Translations under genes and position numbers: made by a program | Notes under the pieces: model-generated | The model's database searches: none | The model's input: only the letters and a program-made list of their open reading frames with translations | Told to the model about the DNA's origin: nothing | Assembly: GCA_031119555.1 (NCBI GenBank) | Contig: JAVHXQ010000031.1 | Location: forward strand, 1-43,214 | Length of the DNA: 43,214 bases | Direction of reading: 5' to 3' | From: Candidatus Dactylopiibacterium sp. | GTDB taxonomy: Bacteria > Pseudomonadota > Gammaproteobacteria > Burkholderiales > Rhodocyclaceae | Shown here: positions 19,000 to 26,206 of the stretch, in pieces | Layout of the letters: every line of letters begins with the position of its first letter | Position numbering within the stretch: position 1 is the first letter of the stretch

Positions 19000-19617
19000 T
19001 CACCATTCGATGCCGGGCATGGCCTGCACGCCGGCGTGAAAGGCGTGCTTCTCGAGCCGCATCTCGCTGACCGTGTCGGCGATCTCGATGAGCCCGGCCG
19101 GCGCGGCGCGCCCCGTGACGATCACGTGCTGCATGCGGGGGCGGCCGTCGAGCGCGTGGATGACTTCTTCCAGCGTGACCCAGCCGAACTTCAGCGCGTA
19201 GCTGAACTCGTCGAGGATCAGCAGATCGACGGCGGGGTCGGCCAGATAGGTCAGCGCCTGTTCCCACGCCAGGCGCGCGGTCGCGCGGTCGCGCGCATCG
19301 TCCTGGGTGTCCCACGTGAAGCCTTCGCCCATCACGTGCCAGCGCACGCCGTCATGCTGGCGGAAGAAGGCTTCCTCGCCGGTGTCGGAGCGGCTCTTGA
19401 TGAACTGGATGACAGCGCACTGCATGCCGTGCCCGAGCGCGCGTGCGAGCACGCCGAAGGCGGCGCTGCTCTTGCCCTTGCCGGTGCCGGTGTTGATGAG
19501 CAGCAGCCCGCGCGACTCGCTGGCGGCGGCGATCTGTGCGTCGATCACGGCCTTCTTGCGCGCCATGCGCGCCTTGTGGCGGATCTCGCGTTCCTGCTCC
19601 GGGGTGTTTTCGCTCAT
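19000..19617 (-). CDS. cobO: Corrinoid adenosyltransferase (CobA/CobO/BtuR type)
   Basis: This enzyme transfers the 5'-deoxyadenosyl group of ATP to the reduced cobalt of corrinoids. The product has 205 residues. The modified P-loop INTGTGKGKSSAAFGVLARA is near residue 41, DLLILDEFSYALKFGW near residue 130 and VIVTGRAAP near residue 165, all typical of the family. The ATG at 19617 is preceded by GAGGAAACC. It is the first cytoplasmic gene after btuB, separated from it by a 58-base spacer with a strong hairpin. The symbols btuR and cobA refer to the same family. Confidence 0.95.
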   Translation of the reverse strand: MSENTPEQEREIRHKARMARKKAVIDAQIAAASESRGLLLINTGTGKGKSSAAFGVLARALGHGMQCAVIQFIKSRSDTGEEAFFRQHDGVRWHVMGEGFTWDTQDDARDRATARLAWEQALTYLADPAVDLLILDEFSYALKFGWVTLEEVIHALDGRPRMQHVIVTGRAAPAGLIEIADTVSEMRLEKHAFHAGVQAMPGIEW

Positions 19618-19641
19618 GTGGTTTCCTCGCGATGGCGCGGC

Positions 19642-19666
19642 CCGGCCCGCCTCGCGGGCGGGCCGG
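19642..19666 (-). other. Intercistronic GC-rich hairpin between btuB and cobO
   Basis: A 10-bp stem (ccggcccgcc/ggcgggccgg) with a 5-nt loop sits 10 nt after the btuB stop. It is not followed by a T tract on the minus strand, so it is more likely an RNA processing or stability element than a terminator. Its effect on the ratio of btuB to downstream genes is an inference. Confidence 0.55.
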
Positions 19667-19675
19667 AGGGGAAGC

Positions 19676-21487
19676 TTACTTCGGCTCGTAGCGCACGGTC
19701 ACGTAGGCACCGACGCCGGGCTGGTTGTACGTGTTGACGGTCTGGTAACGCTTGTCGAAGACGTTCTCGACGCGCGTCTGCACGCGCCATGCGGGGGTGA
19801 AGCGATACTCGGCGCGCAGGTCGGTGGTGCTGTAACCGCCGAGCTTCACGGCGTTGCTGGCGGTGTCGTAACGCTTTCCGGTTCCCTTGAGCGTGGCGCC
19901 GAAAGCCCATCGGCCCAGCTCGTGATCCACCGCGAGGCTGCCGCTCTGACGTGCCCGCCGCGCGAGCAGGTTGCCCTCGGTGGCGCCGCCCGAATGATCC
20001 TTGGGGTTGAGGAAGCTGGCGGAGGCGGCCAGCGTGGTGCGGCCGAACTTCTGCGAGGCGGCGAGTTCGAGCCCGGTGATGTGGGCGCGCGCGACGTTGG
20101 CGGGCTTGTAGTCGCCGTTCGCGTCGGGCGACCAGGCGATCATGTTGGTGAGGCGGGTCTTGAAGACGCTGGCGTCCCAGGTGAAGTCGCCGAGCTTGCC
20201 GCCCGCACCGGCTTCCAGCGTGCGCGATTGCTCGGGCTGCAGAGCGGGGTTGCCGGAGTTGGGGTAATACAGATCGTTGAAACTCGGGGCCTTGAACGCG
20301 GTGCCATAGCTGGTCCGCACGCGCAGCGCGGGCGAGAAGCCGTAACCCGCGGCGACGCTGCCGGTGTTGTGGGTGCCGAACTGCTCGTTCTTGTCGTGGC
20401 GGCCGGCGAGCTGATAGTCGAACCGGCCGGTCTTGCCGAGGTATTCGGCGAAGGCCGCGCGGTTGATGCGCTTGGCGCGGTCGTAGGCGTTGTTGCTGAG
20501 CACTTCGTCGTACTGGTAATCGAGGCCGCCGATGAGCTCGTGGCCCGTCGCGAGCGTGAAGCTGTTTTCCCAGCTGGCCTGGCTGCGGCGGGTGTCGATG
20601 CGCGAAGAGAACTTCTCTTCCTTGAAGCTGCTGGTAGCGTCGAGGTTCTGCGCGAGCTTGAGCGATGTGGACAGACGCTCGCTCACGTCGTAGCGCAGCG
20701 TGCCCGCGTAGAGCTCCTGCTTCACGTCGCTGATGTTGGGGTTGCCGTCGTACTTGTTGCGCGCCTCGAGATGGCGCGCCTGCAGGTCGTAGCTCAGCGC
20801 TTCGCCGATGCGCCCGCCGCCGCGCACGCTGGCGCTGCTCTGCGTGTAACCGTCGCGATCCGGTTCGTTGGCGGTCTCGCGGGCGTTGATGCCGCGCGTG
20901 GAAGACGCCGTGGTGCCCACGTTGAGCCACAGGTCCGGGCTGCCGAAGCCGCCGCTGGCCGCACCTTCGAAGGTCTGGCGGCTGCCCGCGCCGACGCGGA
21001 AGGCCGGCGCCTGGGCGCCCTTGCGCGTGAAGATCTGGATCACGCCGCCGATGGCGTCGGAGCCGTAGAGGCTGGCGCGCGGGCCGCGCACGACCTCGAT
21101 GCGCTCGATCTGATCGACCGGGATGTCCTGCAGGCTGACCGACCCCAGCGTGGCCGAGCCGACCCGCACGCCATCCACGAGCACCAGCGTGTGGCCGTCA
21201 TTGGTGCCGCGCAGGAACAGCGAGGTGGCCTTGCCGGGGCCGCCGTTGTTGGCGAACTGCACGCCGGGCAGGCCCGAGAGCAGGTCCGGCACCGAGCGGG
21301 CCTGCGACTGTTCGATGTCCTGGCGCGTGATGACGCTCACCGAAGCCAGCGTTTCGTCGGCCGTGCGGGCCACGCGATTGGCCGTCACGACCACGTCGGA
21401 GAGCTCGGTCGCGGCCTGTTGCGCGTAGGCATGGGAAGCAAGGGCCAGCAGAACGGCCGCCGGCAGGATTCGGGTGGGGAAATTCAA
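19676..21487 (-). CDS. btuB: TonB-dependent outer-membrane cobalamin receptor
   Basis: BtuB imports corrinoids across the outer membrane using TonB energy. The 603-residue protein has a signal peptide (residues 1-22, ending SHAYA) and a TonB-box-like ELSDVVVTANR. The plug domain holds DLLSGLPGVQF and VEVVRGPRASLYGSDAIGGV near residue 105, and a long beta-barrel follows, ending VGAYVTVRYEPK. No ATG lies near the signal peptide. The TTG at 21487 is chosen because GGAG lies 7 bases upstream and the resulting N-terminus is a proper signal sequence. The gene is headed by a cobalamin riboswitch, which confirms the substrate. Confidence 0.92.
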   Translation of the reverse strand: MNFPTRILPAAVLLALASHAYAQQAATELSDVVVTANRVARTADETLASVSVITRQDIEQSQARSVPDLLSGLPGVQFANNGGPGKATSLFLRGTNDGHTLVLVDGVRVGSATLGSVSLQDIPVDQIERIEVVRGPRASLYGSDAIGGVIQIFTRKGAQAPAFRVGAGSRQTFEGAASGGFGSPDLWLNVGTTASSTRGINARETANEPDRDGYTQSSASVRGGGRIGEALSYDLQARHLEARNKYDGNPNISDVKQELYAGTLRYDVSERLSTSLKLAQNLDATSSFKEEKFSSRIDTRRSQASWENSFTLATGHELIGGLDYQYDEVLSNNAYDRAKRINRAAFAEYLGKTGRFDYQLAGRHDKNEQFGTHNTGSVAAGYGFSPALRVRTSYGTAFKAPSFNDLYYPNSGNPALQPEQSRTLEAGAGGKLGDFTWDASVFKTRLTNMIAWSPDANGDYKPANVARAHITGLELAASQKFGRTTLAASASFLNPKDHSGGATEGNLLARRARQSGSLAVDHELGRWAFGATLKGTGKRYDTASNAVKLGGYSTTDLRAEYRFTPAWRVQTRVENVFDKRYQTVNTYNQPGVGAYVTVRYEPK

Positions 21488-21604
21488 GATGACGCTCCAT
21501 CCGTGCCGCCCGCACGGGTTCAGGGAAATGTGGGCGGGGCGCGGGGAAGGGCGTGGCGCGCGGGCGATGGCACCCGCACGTCGTGCGATTGCCCTCCGCA
21601 ATGC

Positions 21605-21800
21605 ACCTCTGGTGCGACTGGCCGGTCTCCGGACTCGCGAGCGCAGGCCATGGCCTGCAACGTGGCGCCTTCCCGTGCCGGGCACAGTGGCGGATTGCCG
21701 CGTCTTGACTCGCTTACCGTTGCGGGGGCAGTGCCGGCTTTGCCTCCCTGTGACGGGTCGCGCACCGGCTTCCCGTTTAATCCGCCCGCAGAAAACGCGG
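21605..21800 (-). promoter_or_regulatory. Cobalamin riboswitch upstream of btuB
   Basis: Read on the minus strand, the leader contains the ordered conserved blocks of the cobalamin riboswitch. These are AAACGGGAAGCCGGTGCG (around 21778-21761), CTGCCCCCGCAACGGTAAG (around 21733-21715), GCCACTG, GGGAAGGCG, a variable hairpin made by the perfect palindrome at 21643-21658, and the B12-box-like AGTCCGGAGACCGGCC (around 21635-21620). The boundaries are approximate. Cobalamin binding is expected to reduce expression of btuB and the operon behind it. About 120 nt separate the aptamer from the btuB start, and a small hairpin (21501-21517) ends 2 nt before the GGAG ribosome-binding site. Confidence 0.95.
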
Positions 21801-21821
21801 CGGACACCAGAAGCAGCGCGG

Positions 21822-21827
21822 ATTCTA
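21822..21827 (-). promoter_or_regulatory. Probable -10 box (TAGAAT) of the btuB operon
   Basis: On the minus strand TAGAAT lies about 20 nt before the first conserved riboswitch block, which would place the transcript start close to the aptamer. No good -35 element is seen at 16-18 nt. Confidence 0.45.
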
Positions 21828-21885
21828 GCCCAAAGGCCGGGGGCTGCGTTGACCGGCTTCGGGCGCGAGCACTACCATCGCCGCC

Positions 21886-22089
21886 ATGGACGCCGAACTG
21901 ACCTTGCTCGAAAACCGCCTTGCCGCCTTGCTCACCGAGTATCGCGGCCTGCACCTTGAGAACCGCGAGCTCACCACGCGCGTGGCCACCCTGCAGGCCG
22001 AGAATGCGCGCATGACGGAAAAGCTCGGCGTCGTGACCGCGCGCGTCGAAGCGCTGCTCGCGCGCCTGCCCGAAGGAGACGCGGCATGA
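21886..22089 (+). CDS. Small coiled-coil protein preceding ZapA
   Basis: A 67-residue, highly charged protein with Leu-rich heptads throughout (ENRLAALLTEYRGLHLENRE, then TRVATLQAENARMTEKLG), predicted to form one long coiled coil. Small coiled-coil proteins of this size (TIGR02449-like) often precede zapA in proteobacteria. The size and helical character recall ZapB, so a role at the division ring is plausible but not shown by the sequence. Its stop overlaps the zapA start (ATGA at 22086-22089), so the two are translationally coupled. A TTGACC box at 21849 with TACCAT 18 nt downstream may be the promoter. Confidence 0.8.
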   Translation: MDAELTLLENRLAALLTEYRGLHLENRELTTRVATLQAENARMTEKLGVVTARVEALLARLPEGDAA

Positions 22090-22385
22090 GCGGGCCGAAG
22101 CAGATCCAGATCATGGGGCGTTCCTACCAGGTGTCGGTGAAGCCCGAGGAGGAAGCCGCGCTCGACGAAGCGGTGGCGCTCGTCAATGGCAAGCTCCAGG
22201 AACTCATGGGGCGTCAGTCCTCCGGCAGCGAATCCACGGCGCTCATGTGCGCGCTCATGATCGCCCACGAAGCCGTCCTGGCCCAGCGCACGACAGGCTT
22301 GGACATGCCCGGCTACACGCGTAGAATCGGCGCCATGGCCGAACAGATCGAGCAGGTCGCAAGGAAGCAGGACAAGCTTCTTTGA
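22086..22385 (+). CDS. zapA: Cell division protein ZapA
   Basis: ZapA binds and bundles FtsZ filaments at the division site. The 99-residue product has the N-terminal globular domain with IQIMGRSYQVSVKPEEEAAL at residues 7-26 and the motif LDEAVALVNGKLQEL near residue 26. A C-terminal helical coiled coil includes MCALMIAHEAVLA. The gene is coupled to the coiled-coil gene before it and followed by a 6S RNA gene, an order widely conserved in proteobacteria. Confidence 0.93.
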   Translation: MSGPKQIQIMGRSYQVSVKPEEEAALDEAVALVNGKLQELMGRQSSGSESTALMCALMIAHEAVLAQRTTGLDMPGYTRRIGAMAEQIEQVARKQDKLL

Positions 22386-22489
22386 GTCCGACGGTTCCGG
22401 CGGCGGGACGCGGTTTTTTCCTACGGCAAACCGCTTCGGCACGTGCCATGATGAATTCAACGGAGCGCGGTTTCGGGTCGCTCCTGATG

Positions 22490-22672
22490 GTTTTCCCCTG
22501 CGGTGTTGGTTGGAGCCACATACTCCTTGAACCAATGTCTTCGTGACATGGCTGCCGGCTCAGCTTCCCGCTGTTGTGAGCGCCCCTTAGCCGGGCGCAC
22601 CTGATGCGGTTGAGTGGCAACCCCCTGAACCCCCGGTTCAGGATGACGGCTCGACGGCACTTGCGGGGGATC
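22490..22672 (+). ncRNA. ssrS: 6S RNA
   Basis: The region between zapA and the EVE-domain gene, the usual locus of ssrS, can fold as the 6S RNA rod. The ends pair as CCCCTGCGG (22495-22503) with TTGCGGGGG (22661-22669), giving nine pairs including G-U. The inner part holds further complementary arms (TTGGTT with AACCAA; GGTTCAGG opposite CCCTGAACC) around a large central bubble. The roughly 180-nt length is normal. 6S RNA mimics an open promoter and binds sigma70 RNA polymerase in stationary phase. Exact ends are estimated. A strong terminator follows at 22681. Confidence 0.85.
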
Positions 22673-22680
22673 CCCGATGA

Positions 22681-22713
22681 AGGGCGCGAAGCACATGGCT
22701 TCGCGCCCTTTTT
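22681..22713 (+). terminator. Intrinsic terminator after 6S RNA
   Basis: A perfect 12-bp stem, agggcgcgaagc/gcttcgcgccct, with a 5-nt loop (22693-22697) is followed by a run of T residues (22709-22713). It is a textbook rho-independent terminator on the plus strand. Confidence 0.92.
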
Positions 22714-22773
22714 CACGTCCACGGGCCGGGCGACCCCGAGCCCCGCCGATCGCACTTCCCGCACGAGGCCCCC

Positions 22774-23250
22774 ATGCGCTACTGGCTCATGAAGAGCGAA
22801 CCCGCCGACTGCAGCATCGACGACCTGTCGCGGCTGCCCGATCAGACCGTGGCGTGGTACGGCGTGCGCAATTACCAGGCGCGCAATTTCATGCGCGACA
22901 CGATGCGCGAGGGCGACGAGGCGTTCTTTTATCACTCGTCCTGCGCCATTCCCGGTATCGCCGGACGCGTGCGCATCGCGAGTCCGGCCTACCCCGATGC
23001 CACCCAGTTCGATGCCGCAAGCCGGTTCTTCGACCCGAAGTCAGACCCCGCGCAGCCGCGCTGGCTCAACGTGGATGTGCGCTTCGAGGAGAAGTTCGTC
23101 CTGATCCCCCTGACCGAGTTACGGCGCCATCCGGAGCTTGCCACTCTGCGGGTGCTGCAGCCGGCTAACCGGTTGTCGATTACTCCGGTCAGCCCGGACG
23201 AATGGCAGTTCATCCTGAAGCGGCTTGCCGTGCCACACAATGACAATTGA
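22774..23250 (+). CDS. EVE-domain protein (thymocyte nuclear protein 1 family)
   Basis: A 158-residue protein consisting of one EVE domain, a PUA-like fold thought to bind modified nucleic-acid bases. The signature MRYWLMKSEPADCSIDDL at the N-terminus, AWYGVRNYQARNFMRD near residue 27 and GDEAFFYHSS near residue 48 are typical. The last part (IPLTELRRHPEL) is also conserved. The ATG at 22774 follows CGAGG. In betaproteobacteria this gene often follows zapA and 6S RNA, taking the place held by the 5-formyltetrahydrofolate cyclo-ligase gene in enterics. Its ligand is unknown. Confidence 0.92.
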   Translation: MRYWLMKSEPADCSIDDLSRLPDQTVAWYGVRNYQARNFMRDTMREGDEAFFYHSSCAIPGIAGRVRIASPAYPDATQFDAASRFFDPKSDPAQPRWLNVDVRFEEKFVLIPLTELRRHPELATLRVLQPANRLSITPVSPDEWQFILKRLAVPHNDN

Positions 23251-23702
23251 ATGGGAAGTCACGGGCTCGGCATTAGGGTTTTCCCTTATCTTGTTGATTT
23301 GATTGGTGTTGCTGATGCACCACGATTAAAAAGTTTTCGTCCGCAAACCTCTTTTTGATGCTTCCCTGGCTGCGTCGTTGTGCAAGAATTCGTCTCACCA
23401 CGGGGTTCAGCTCCACGGCCGCAAGGCGCCAGGGCACACCATGGGGAGTGAGGAGACGGCGTTCCGACAAGAGAACGCTTCAAATGAGGGACGCCCAAGG
23501 CGATTCCCCAAGCATCAGCGAAGCAGCCGGGCCCGTGAGGGCCCGGTTTGCAAACCCGGCGCAACAGGCGCCGCACAGGATTCGGTCTCGCAGCACAGGC
23601 TGCGGGCAGTGGCCGCAAGGCCGCAAGAAGGGGGAGGGAAATCCGGTGTCGGATTTCCTCATTTTGGGACGGGAAGCCACTACGTGACTTCCCGTTTTTT
23701 TG
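23251..23702 (+). other. Structured non-coding stretch, candidate ncRNA or dispersed element
   Basis: No convincing gene is present between 23251 and 23855. The left part (about 23270-23380) is clearly AT-richer than the rest of the window. The right part holds a series of hairpins: ccgggccc/gggcccgg (23527-23546), the palindrome ggtttgcaaacc (23545-23556), and gag(g)gaaatccg/cggatttcctc (23634-23660). The last is an acgggaag/cttcccgt stem with a long T run. An 11-bp inverted repeat, gggaagtcacg (23253-23263) and cgtgacttccc (23683-23693), brackets the whole stretch. This could be a non-coding RNA ending at the terminator or a dispersed repeat; no known RNA family was recognised. Confidence 0.45.
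23669..23701 (+). terminator. Intrinsic terminator ending the structured stretch
   Basis: The 8-bp stem acgggaag/cttcccgt (23669-23676 and 23688-23695) is followed by seven T residues (23695-23701). It is a good rho-independent terminator on the plus strand, implying transcription through the preceding non-coding stretch. Confidence 0.8.
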
Positions 23703-23855
23703 TCTACGCGCCGCCTTGCCCCGACTTTTGCAGCACGCCCTTTCAGGCCCTTCGATCCGGGCTTGCCCGTAACCAGAAGCCCTGATCAAAAAACACACTG
23801 TTCGCACATATGATGAACCAAGGGTGTCGTGCCCGGAGTCCAGAGGAGGTGTGCC

Positions 23856-24053
23856 ATGGGCAGCAGCAAGTATCTTCCGCGTCAGGTCGTGGCGCATGCG
23901 GCGTTTGTCGGTGACGGAGATCGCGAGGAAGGGGGGCTGGAAGACGAACTGGCGCCCGACCGCTTCCTGGTGACGCAGCCCGATGAGCTGTTTCTGAGCG
24001 AACAGGGGCGCGTCGAGAACTACGGCTTGCGCATGATGTTGCGCGGGCTCTGA
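23856..24053 (+). CDS. Small acidic hypothetical protein
   Basis: The 65-residue product is not recognised. It has no cysteines, no signal peptide and no membrane segment; the middle (about residues 18-35) is strongly acidic. It is supported as real by a clear GGAGG ribosome-binding site 7 bases before the ATG at 23856, by a possible TATGAT -10 box at 23809-23814, and by a strong intrinsic terminator 39 bases after the stop. This makes it a complete monocistronic unit between the structured stretch and the convergent SMUG1 gene. Confidence 0.65.
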   Translation: MGSSKYLPRQVVAHAAFVGDGDREEGGLEDELAPDRFLVTQPDELFLSEQGRVENYGLRMMLRGL

Positions 24054-24091
24054 GTGCCTGCCGTGCGCCCCGTGCGGGGCGACAAAACAGA

Positions 24092-24117
24092 AGGCCAGCC
24101 GTGAGGCTGGCCTTTTT
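24092..24117 (+). terminator. Intrinsic terminator after the small hypothetical gene
   Basis: A 9-bp stem, aggccagcc/ggctggcct, with a GTGA loop is followed by five T residues. It lies between convergent genes, but the minus-strand flank (ctgttttgtcg) is only partly T-rich, so termination is clearest for the plus strand. Confidence 0.88.
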
Positions 24118-24155
24118 GCTGCGCGCTCCGTGGGCTTCAGGCGCGCCGGACGGGC

Positions 24156-24872
24156 TCAGCGCCAGATGCCCAGTTCGACGAGCTGACGCGTGGCGGCCTC
24201 GCTCCAGCCGCGATTGGCTGCCGGGCTGGCGGGGCTGGGATGCAGAACGCGGCCGAACCTGAGGGGCATGCCGGCACAGGCGGCGCGCGCGCGTTGCTCG
24301 GCCCAGGCACCGATGCCGACGACCCACTCGGCTCCGGTGGCGCCGATCAGTTCGCGCAGATGCGTGTCGCACGCGGCGAGCAAGGGCGTCTGTTCGGCGG
24401 CGGGCAGCTTGTCGGGCGTCAGGTTGCGACGCCCCTCGAAGAACGCGAGCGGGCAGTAGTTGGCCACCAGATGATCCTCGAAGAAGGCCTCGGCGGTGCC
24501 GAAGCGCTCCGCGAACAGGCTCCAGAGCCGCTTTCCCGAAACCTCCGAGCGTGTACAGGCCCAGCCCTCTATCGGGCGTGCGGTGGTTTCCAGCGCTGGG
24601 CGGCCGACGGGGGCCGTGATTTTCATCCAGTCACGCGCGGCGGCGATTTCGCCGAACGGGACGCCGATCTGCACCATGCCGAAGGGGCCGGGGTTCATGC
24701 CCACGAAGACCACGCGCTTGGGGCCGTCGCCAAAGCGGCGGAGGTATTCCTCGTGAGGGGCCCAGGCATATTCGAGCGGGTTATACACATGGGTCACCGG
24801 GGCGGCGAAGCGCAGGGGGGCTACGCGCGCCGAAAGCGTGCGCGCGGCGTCGATGAGAAGCTGGGAGCTCAT
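24156..24872 (-). CDS. SMUG1-type uracil-DNA glycosylase
   Basis: This 238-residue protein belongs to the family 3 (single-strand-selective monofunctional, SMUG1) uracil-DNA glycosylases. These remove uracil and some oxidised pyrimidines from DNA. The catalytic motif GMNPGPFGMVQIGVPFG is at residues 58-74, with Asn60 as the expected catalytic residue. The second motif HPSPASPAANRGW begins at His211, which contacts the flipped base. The ATG at 24872 overlaps the stop of the AmpG-like gene (ATGA). This family is patchy in bacteria, and its coupling to a permease gene is unusual. Confidence 0.9.
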   Translation of the reverse strand: MSSQLLIDAARTLSARVAPLRFAAPVTHVYNPLEYAWAPHEEYLRRFGDGPKRVVFVGMNPGPFGMVQIGVPFGEIAAARDWMKITAPVGRPALETTARPIEGWACTRSEVSGKRLWSLFAERFGTAEAFFEDHLVANYCPLAFFEGRRNLTPDKLPAAEQTPLLAACDTHLRELIGATGAEWVVGIGAWAEQRARAACAGMPLRFGRVLHPSPASPAANRGWSEAATRQLVELGIWR

Positions 24873-26155
24873 GCGGGGGAATCCTTTTGTTCGTGCCAGG
24901 GGGCGACCTTCAGCAGCAGCAGCATGCCGGGGATCGCGAGCACGAAGCAGAGCAGGAAGAAGGACAGCCAGCCCAGGTGGTCGACGAGCCAGCCGGCCGA
25001 CGCGTTGATGAAGGTGCGAGGAGTCGCCATCAGGCTGGTGAAGAGGGCAAGCTGGGTCGCCGTGTAGGCGGGGTGGGTGGTGCGTGCCATCCAGGCGACG
25101 AAAGCGGTCGTGCCCAGCCCCATGCCGAGGGCTTCCGCTCCGATCACGCCAGCGAGCGCGACCAGTCGCATGAAGTCCGAACTGCCCGGCCCGAGCAAGG
25201 CCAGCCCGACGAAGCCGAGGATGGTGACCCATTGCACCACGCCGAAAACCCACAGGGCGCGGTTGATGCCTAGCCTGAGCATCCAGATGCCGCCCAGAAC
25301 GCCGCCGATCACGCCCGGCCAGAGCCCGGCATTCTTGGCGATCACGCCGATCTCGCTCTTCGTGAAGCCCATGTCGATGTAGAAGGGCGTGGCGAGTGCC
25401 GTGCACAGCGAGTCTCCCAGTTTGTAGGCGAAGATGAAGAGCAGCACCAGCAGCGCGGAGTGCAGGCCATGGCGGTTGAAGAACTCCTGGAAAGGTTCGA
25501 TCACGGCCGCCCGCAGCGTGCGCGGTGCCGTGGTGGACGCGCGCGGCTCGCTGACCATGAGACTCATGGCGGCGCCGGGCAGCATGAAGAGCGCCGTGAT
25601 GAGGAAGACGCTCGACCATGGCAGATGGTCCGACAGGATCAGCGCAAGCGATCCGGGCACGAGGCCGGCCACACGGTAGGCATTGACGTGGATCGCGTTG
25701 CCCAGGCCGAGCTCGATTTCGGGCAGGAGCTCGCGCCTGAAGGCATCCAGCACGATGTCCTGCGTGGCGGAGAGGAAGGCGACCAGCGCGGTCAGCAGCA
25801 TCACGCCGTCCACCTGCTGGGCCGGAGAGAGCTGCCCCAGCGCCGCGATCGCGCCGACCAGCAGGAGCTGCGTGAGCAGCATCCAGCCACGGCGGCGTCC
25901 GAGCACGCGCAAGGCGTAACGGTCCAGCAGCGGCGCCCAGAGGAACTTCCAGGCGTAGGGAAACTGGGTCAGCGCGAAGGCGCCGATGAGCTTGAGGCTG
26001 AGGCCTTCGGTCGCGAGCCAGGCGGGGACGAGATTGAGCAGGAGGTAGAGCGGCAGCCCCGACGAAAACCCGGTCAGGATGCAGATCAGCATGCGGCGGT
26101 TGAGCAGCGCCTGCAGCCAGGGCGGGCGTGGGGAGACATGAGGCACGGGTGACAT
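24869..26155 (-). CDS. ampG: AmpG-like muropeptide permease (MFS)
   Basis: A 428-residue major facilitator superfamily protein with about twelve hydrophobic helices, located in the inner membrane. The family signature ILTGFSSGLPLYLLLNLVPA near residue 26 and the segment FPYAWKFLWAPLLDRYAL near residue 65 are typical of AmpG. Also typical are ATQDIVLDAFRRELL near residue 130 and GYFMGL-like positions in the C-terminal half. AmpG imports anhydro-muropeptides for cell-wall recycling and links to beta-lactamase induction in some species. It starts 51 bases after the nrdG-like gene and is coupled to the SMUG1 gene. Substrate specificity is inferred from the family. Confidence 0.85.
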   Translation of the reverse strand: MSPVPHVSPRPPWLQALLNRRMLICILTGFSSGLPLYLLLNLVPAWLATEGLSLKLIGAFALTQFPYAWKFLWAPLLDRYALRVLGRRRGWMLLTQLLLVGAIAALGQLSPAQQVDGVMLLTALVAFLSATQDIVLDAFRRELLPEIELGLGNAIHVNAYRVAGLVPGSLALILSDHLPWSSVFLITALFMLPGAAMSLMVSEPRASTTAPRTLRAAVIEPFQEFFNRHGLHSALLVLLFIFAYKLGDSLCTALATPFYIDMGFTKSEIGVIAKNAGLWPGVIGGVLGGIWMLRLGINRALWVFGVVQWVTILGFVGLALLGPGSSDFMRLVALAGVIGAEALGMGLGTTAFVAWMARTTHPAYTATQLALFTSLMATPRTFINASAGWLVDHLGWLSFFLLCFVLAIPGMLLLLKVAPWHEQKDSPA

Positions 26156-26206
26156 CCGGAGGTTCGGGCGGGGAAGGGGCGATTATCGCCGACTCGGCCC
26201 GGGGCG

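Noticed and set aside
19307..21901. Long plus-strand open frame opposite btuB and cobO
   Set aside because: It is the antisense shadow of btuB, whose barrel, plug and riboswitch are unambiguous on the other strand.
23273..23470. Minus-strand ORF of 65 codons in the structured intergenic stretch
   Set aside because: No ribosome-binding site, no recognised family, and the region is dominated by RNA-like hairpins on the other strand; coding potential is doubtful.
23251..23702. Insertion sequence or MITE suggested by the 11-bp inverted repeat
   Set aside because: No transposase and no target-site duplication flank the repeat; it is kept only as an unexplained structured stretch.
23355..23785. 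Overlapping plus-strand ORFs (about 70-135 codons) in the same stretch
   Set aside because: They overlap each other in different frames, run through hairpins and the terminator, and none has a good start signal.
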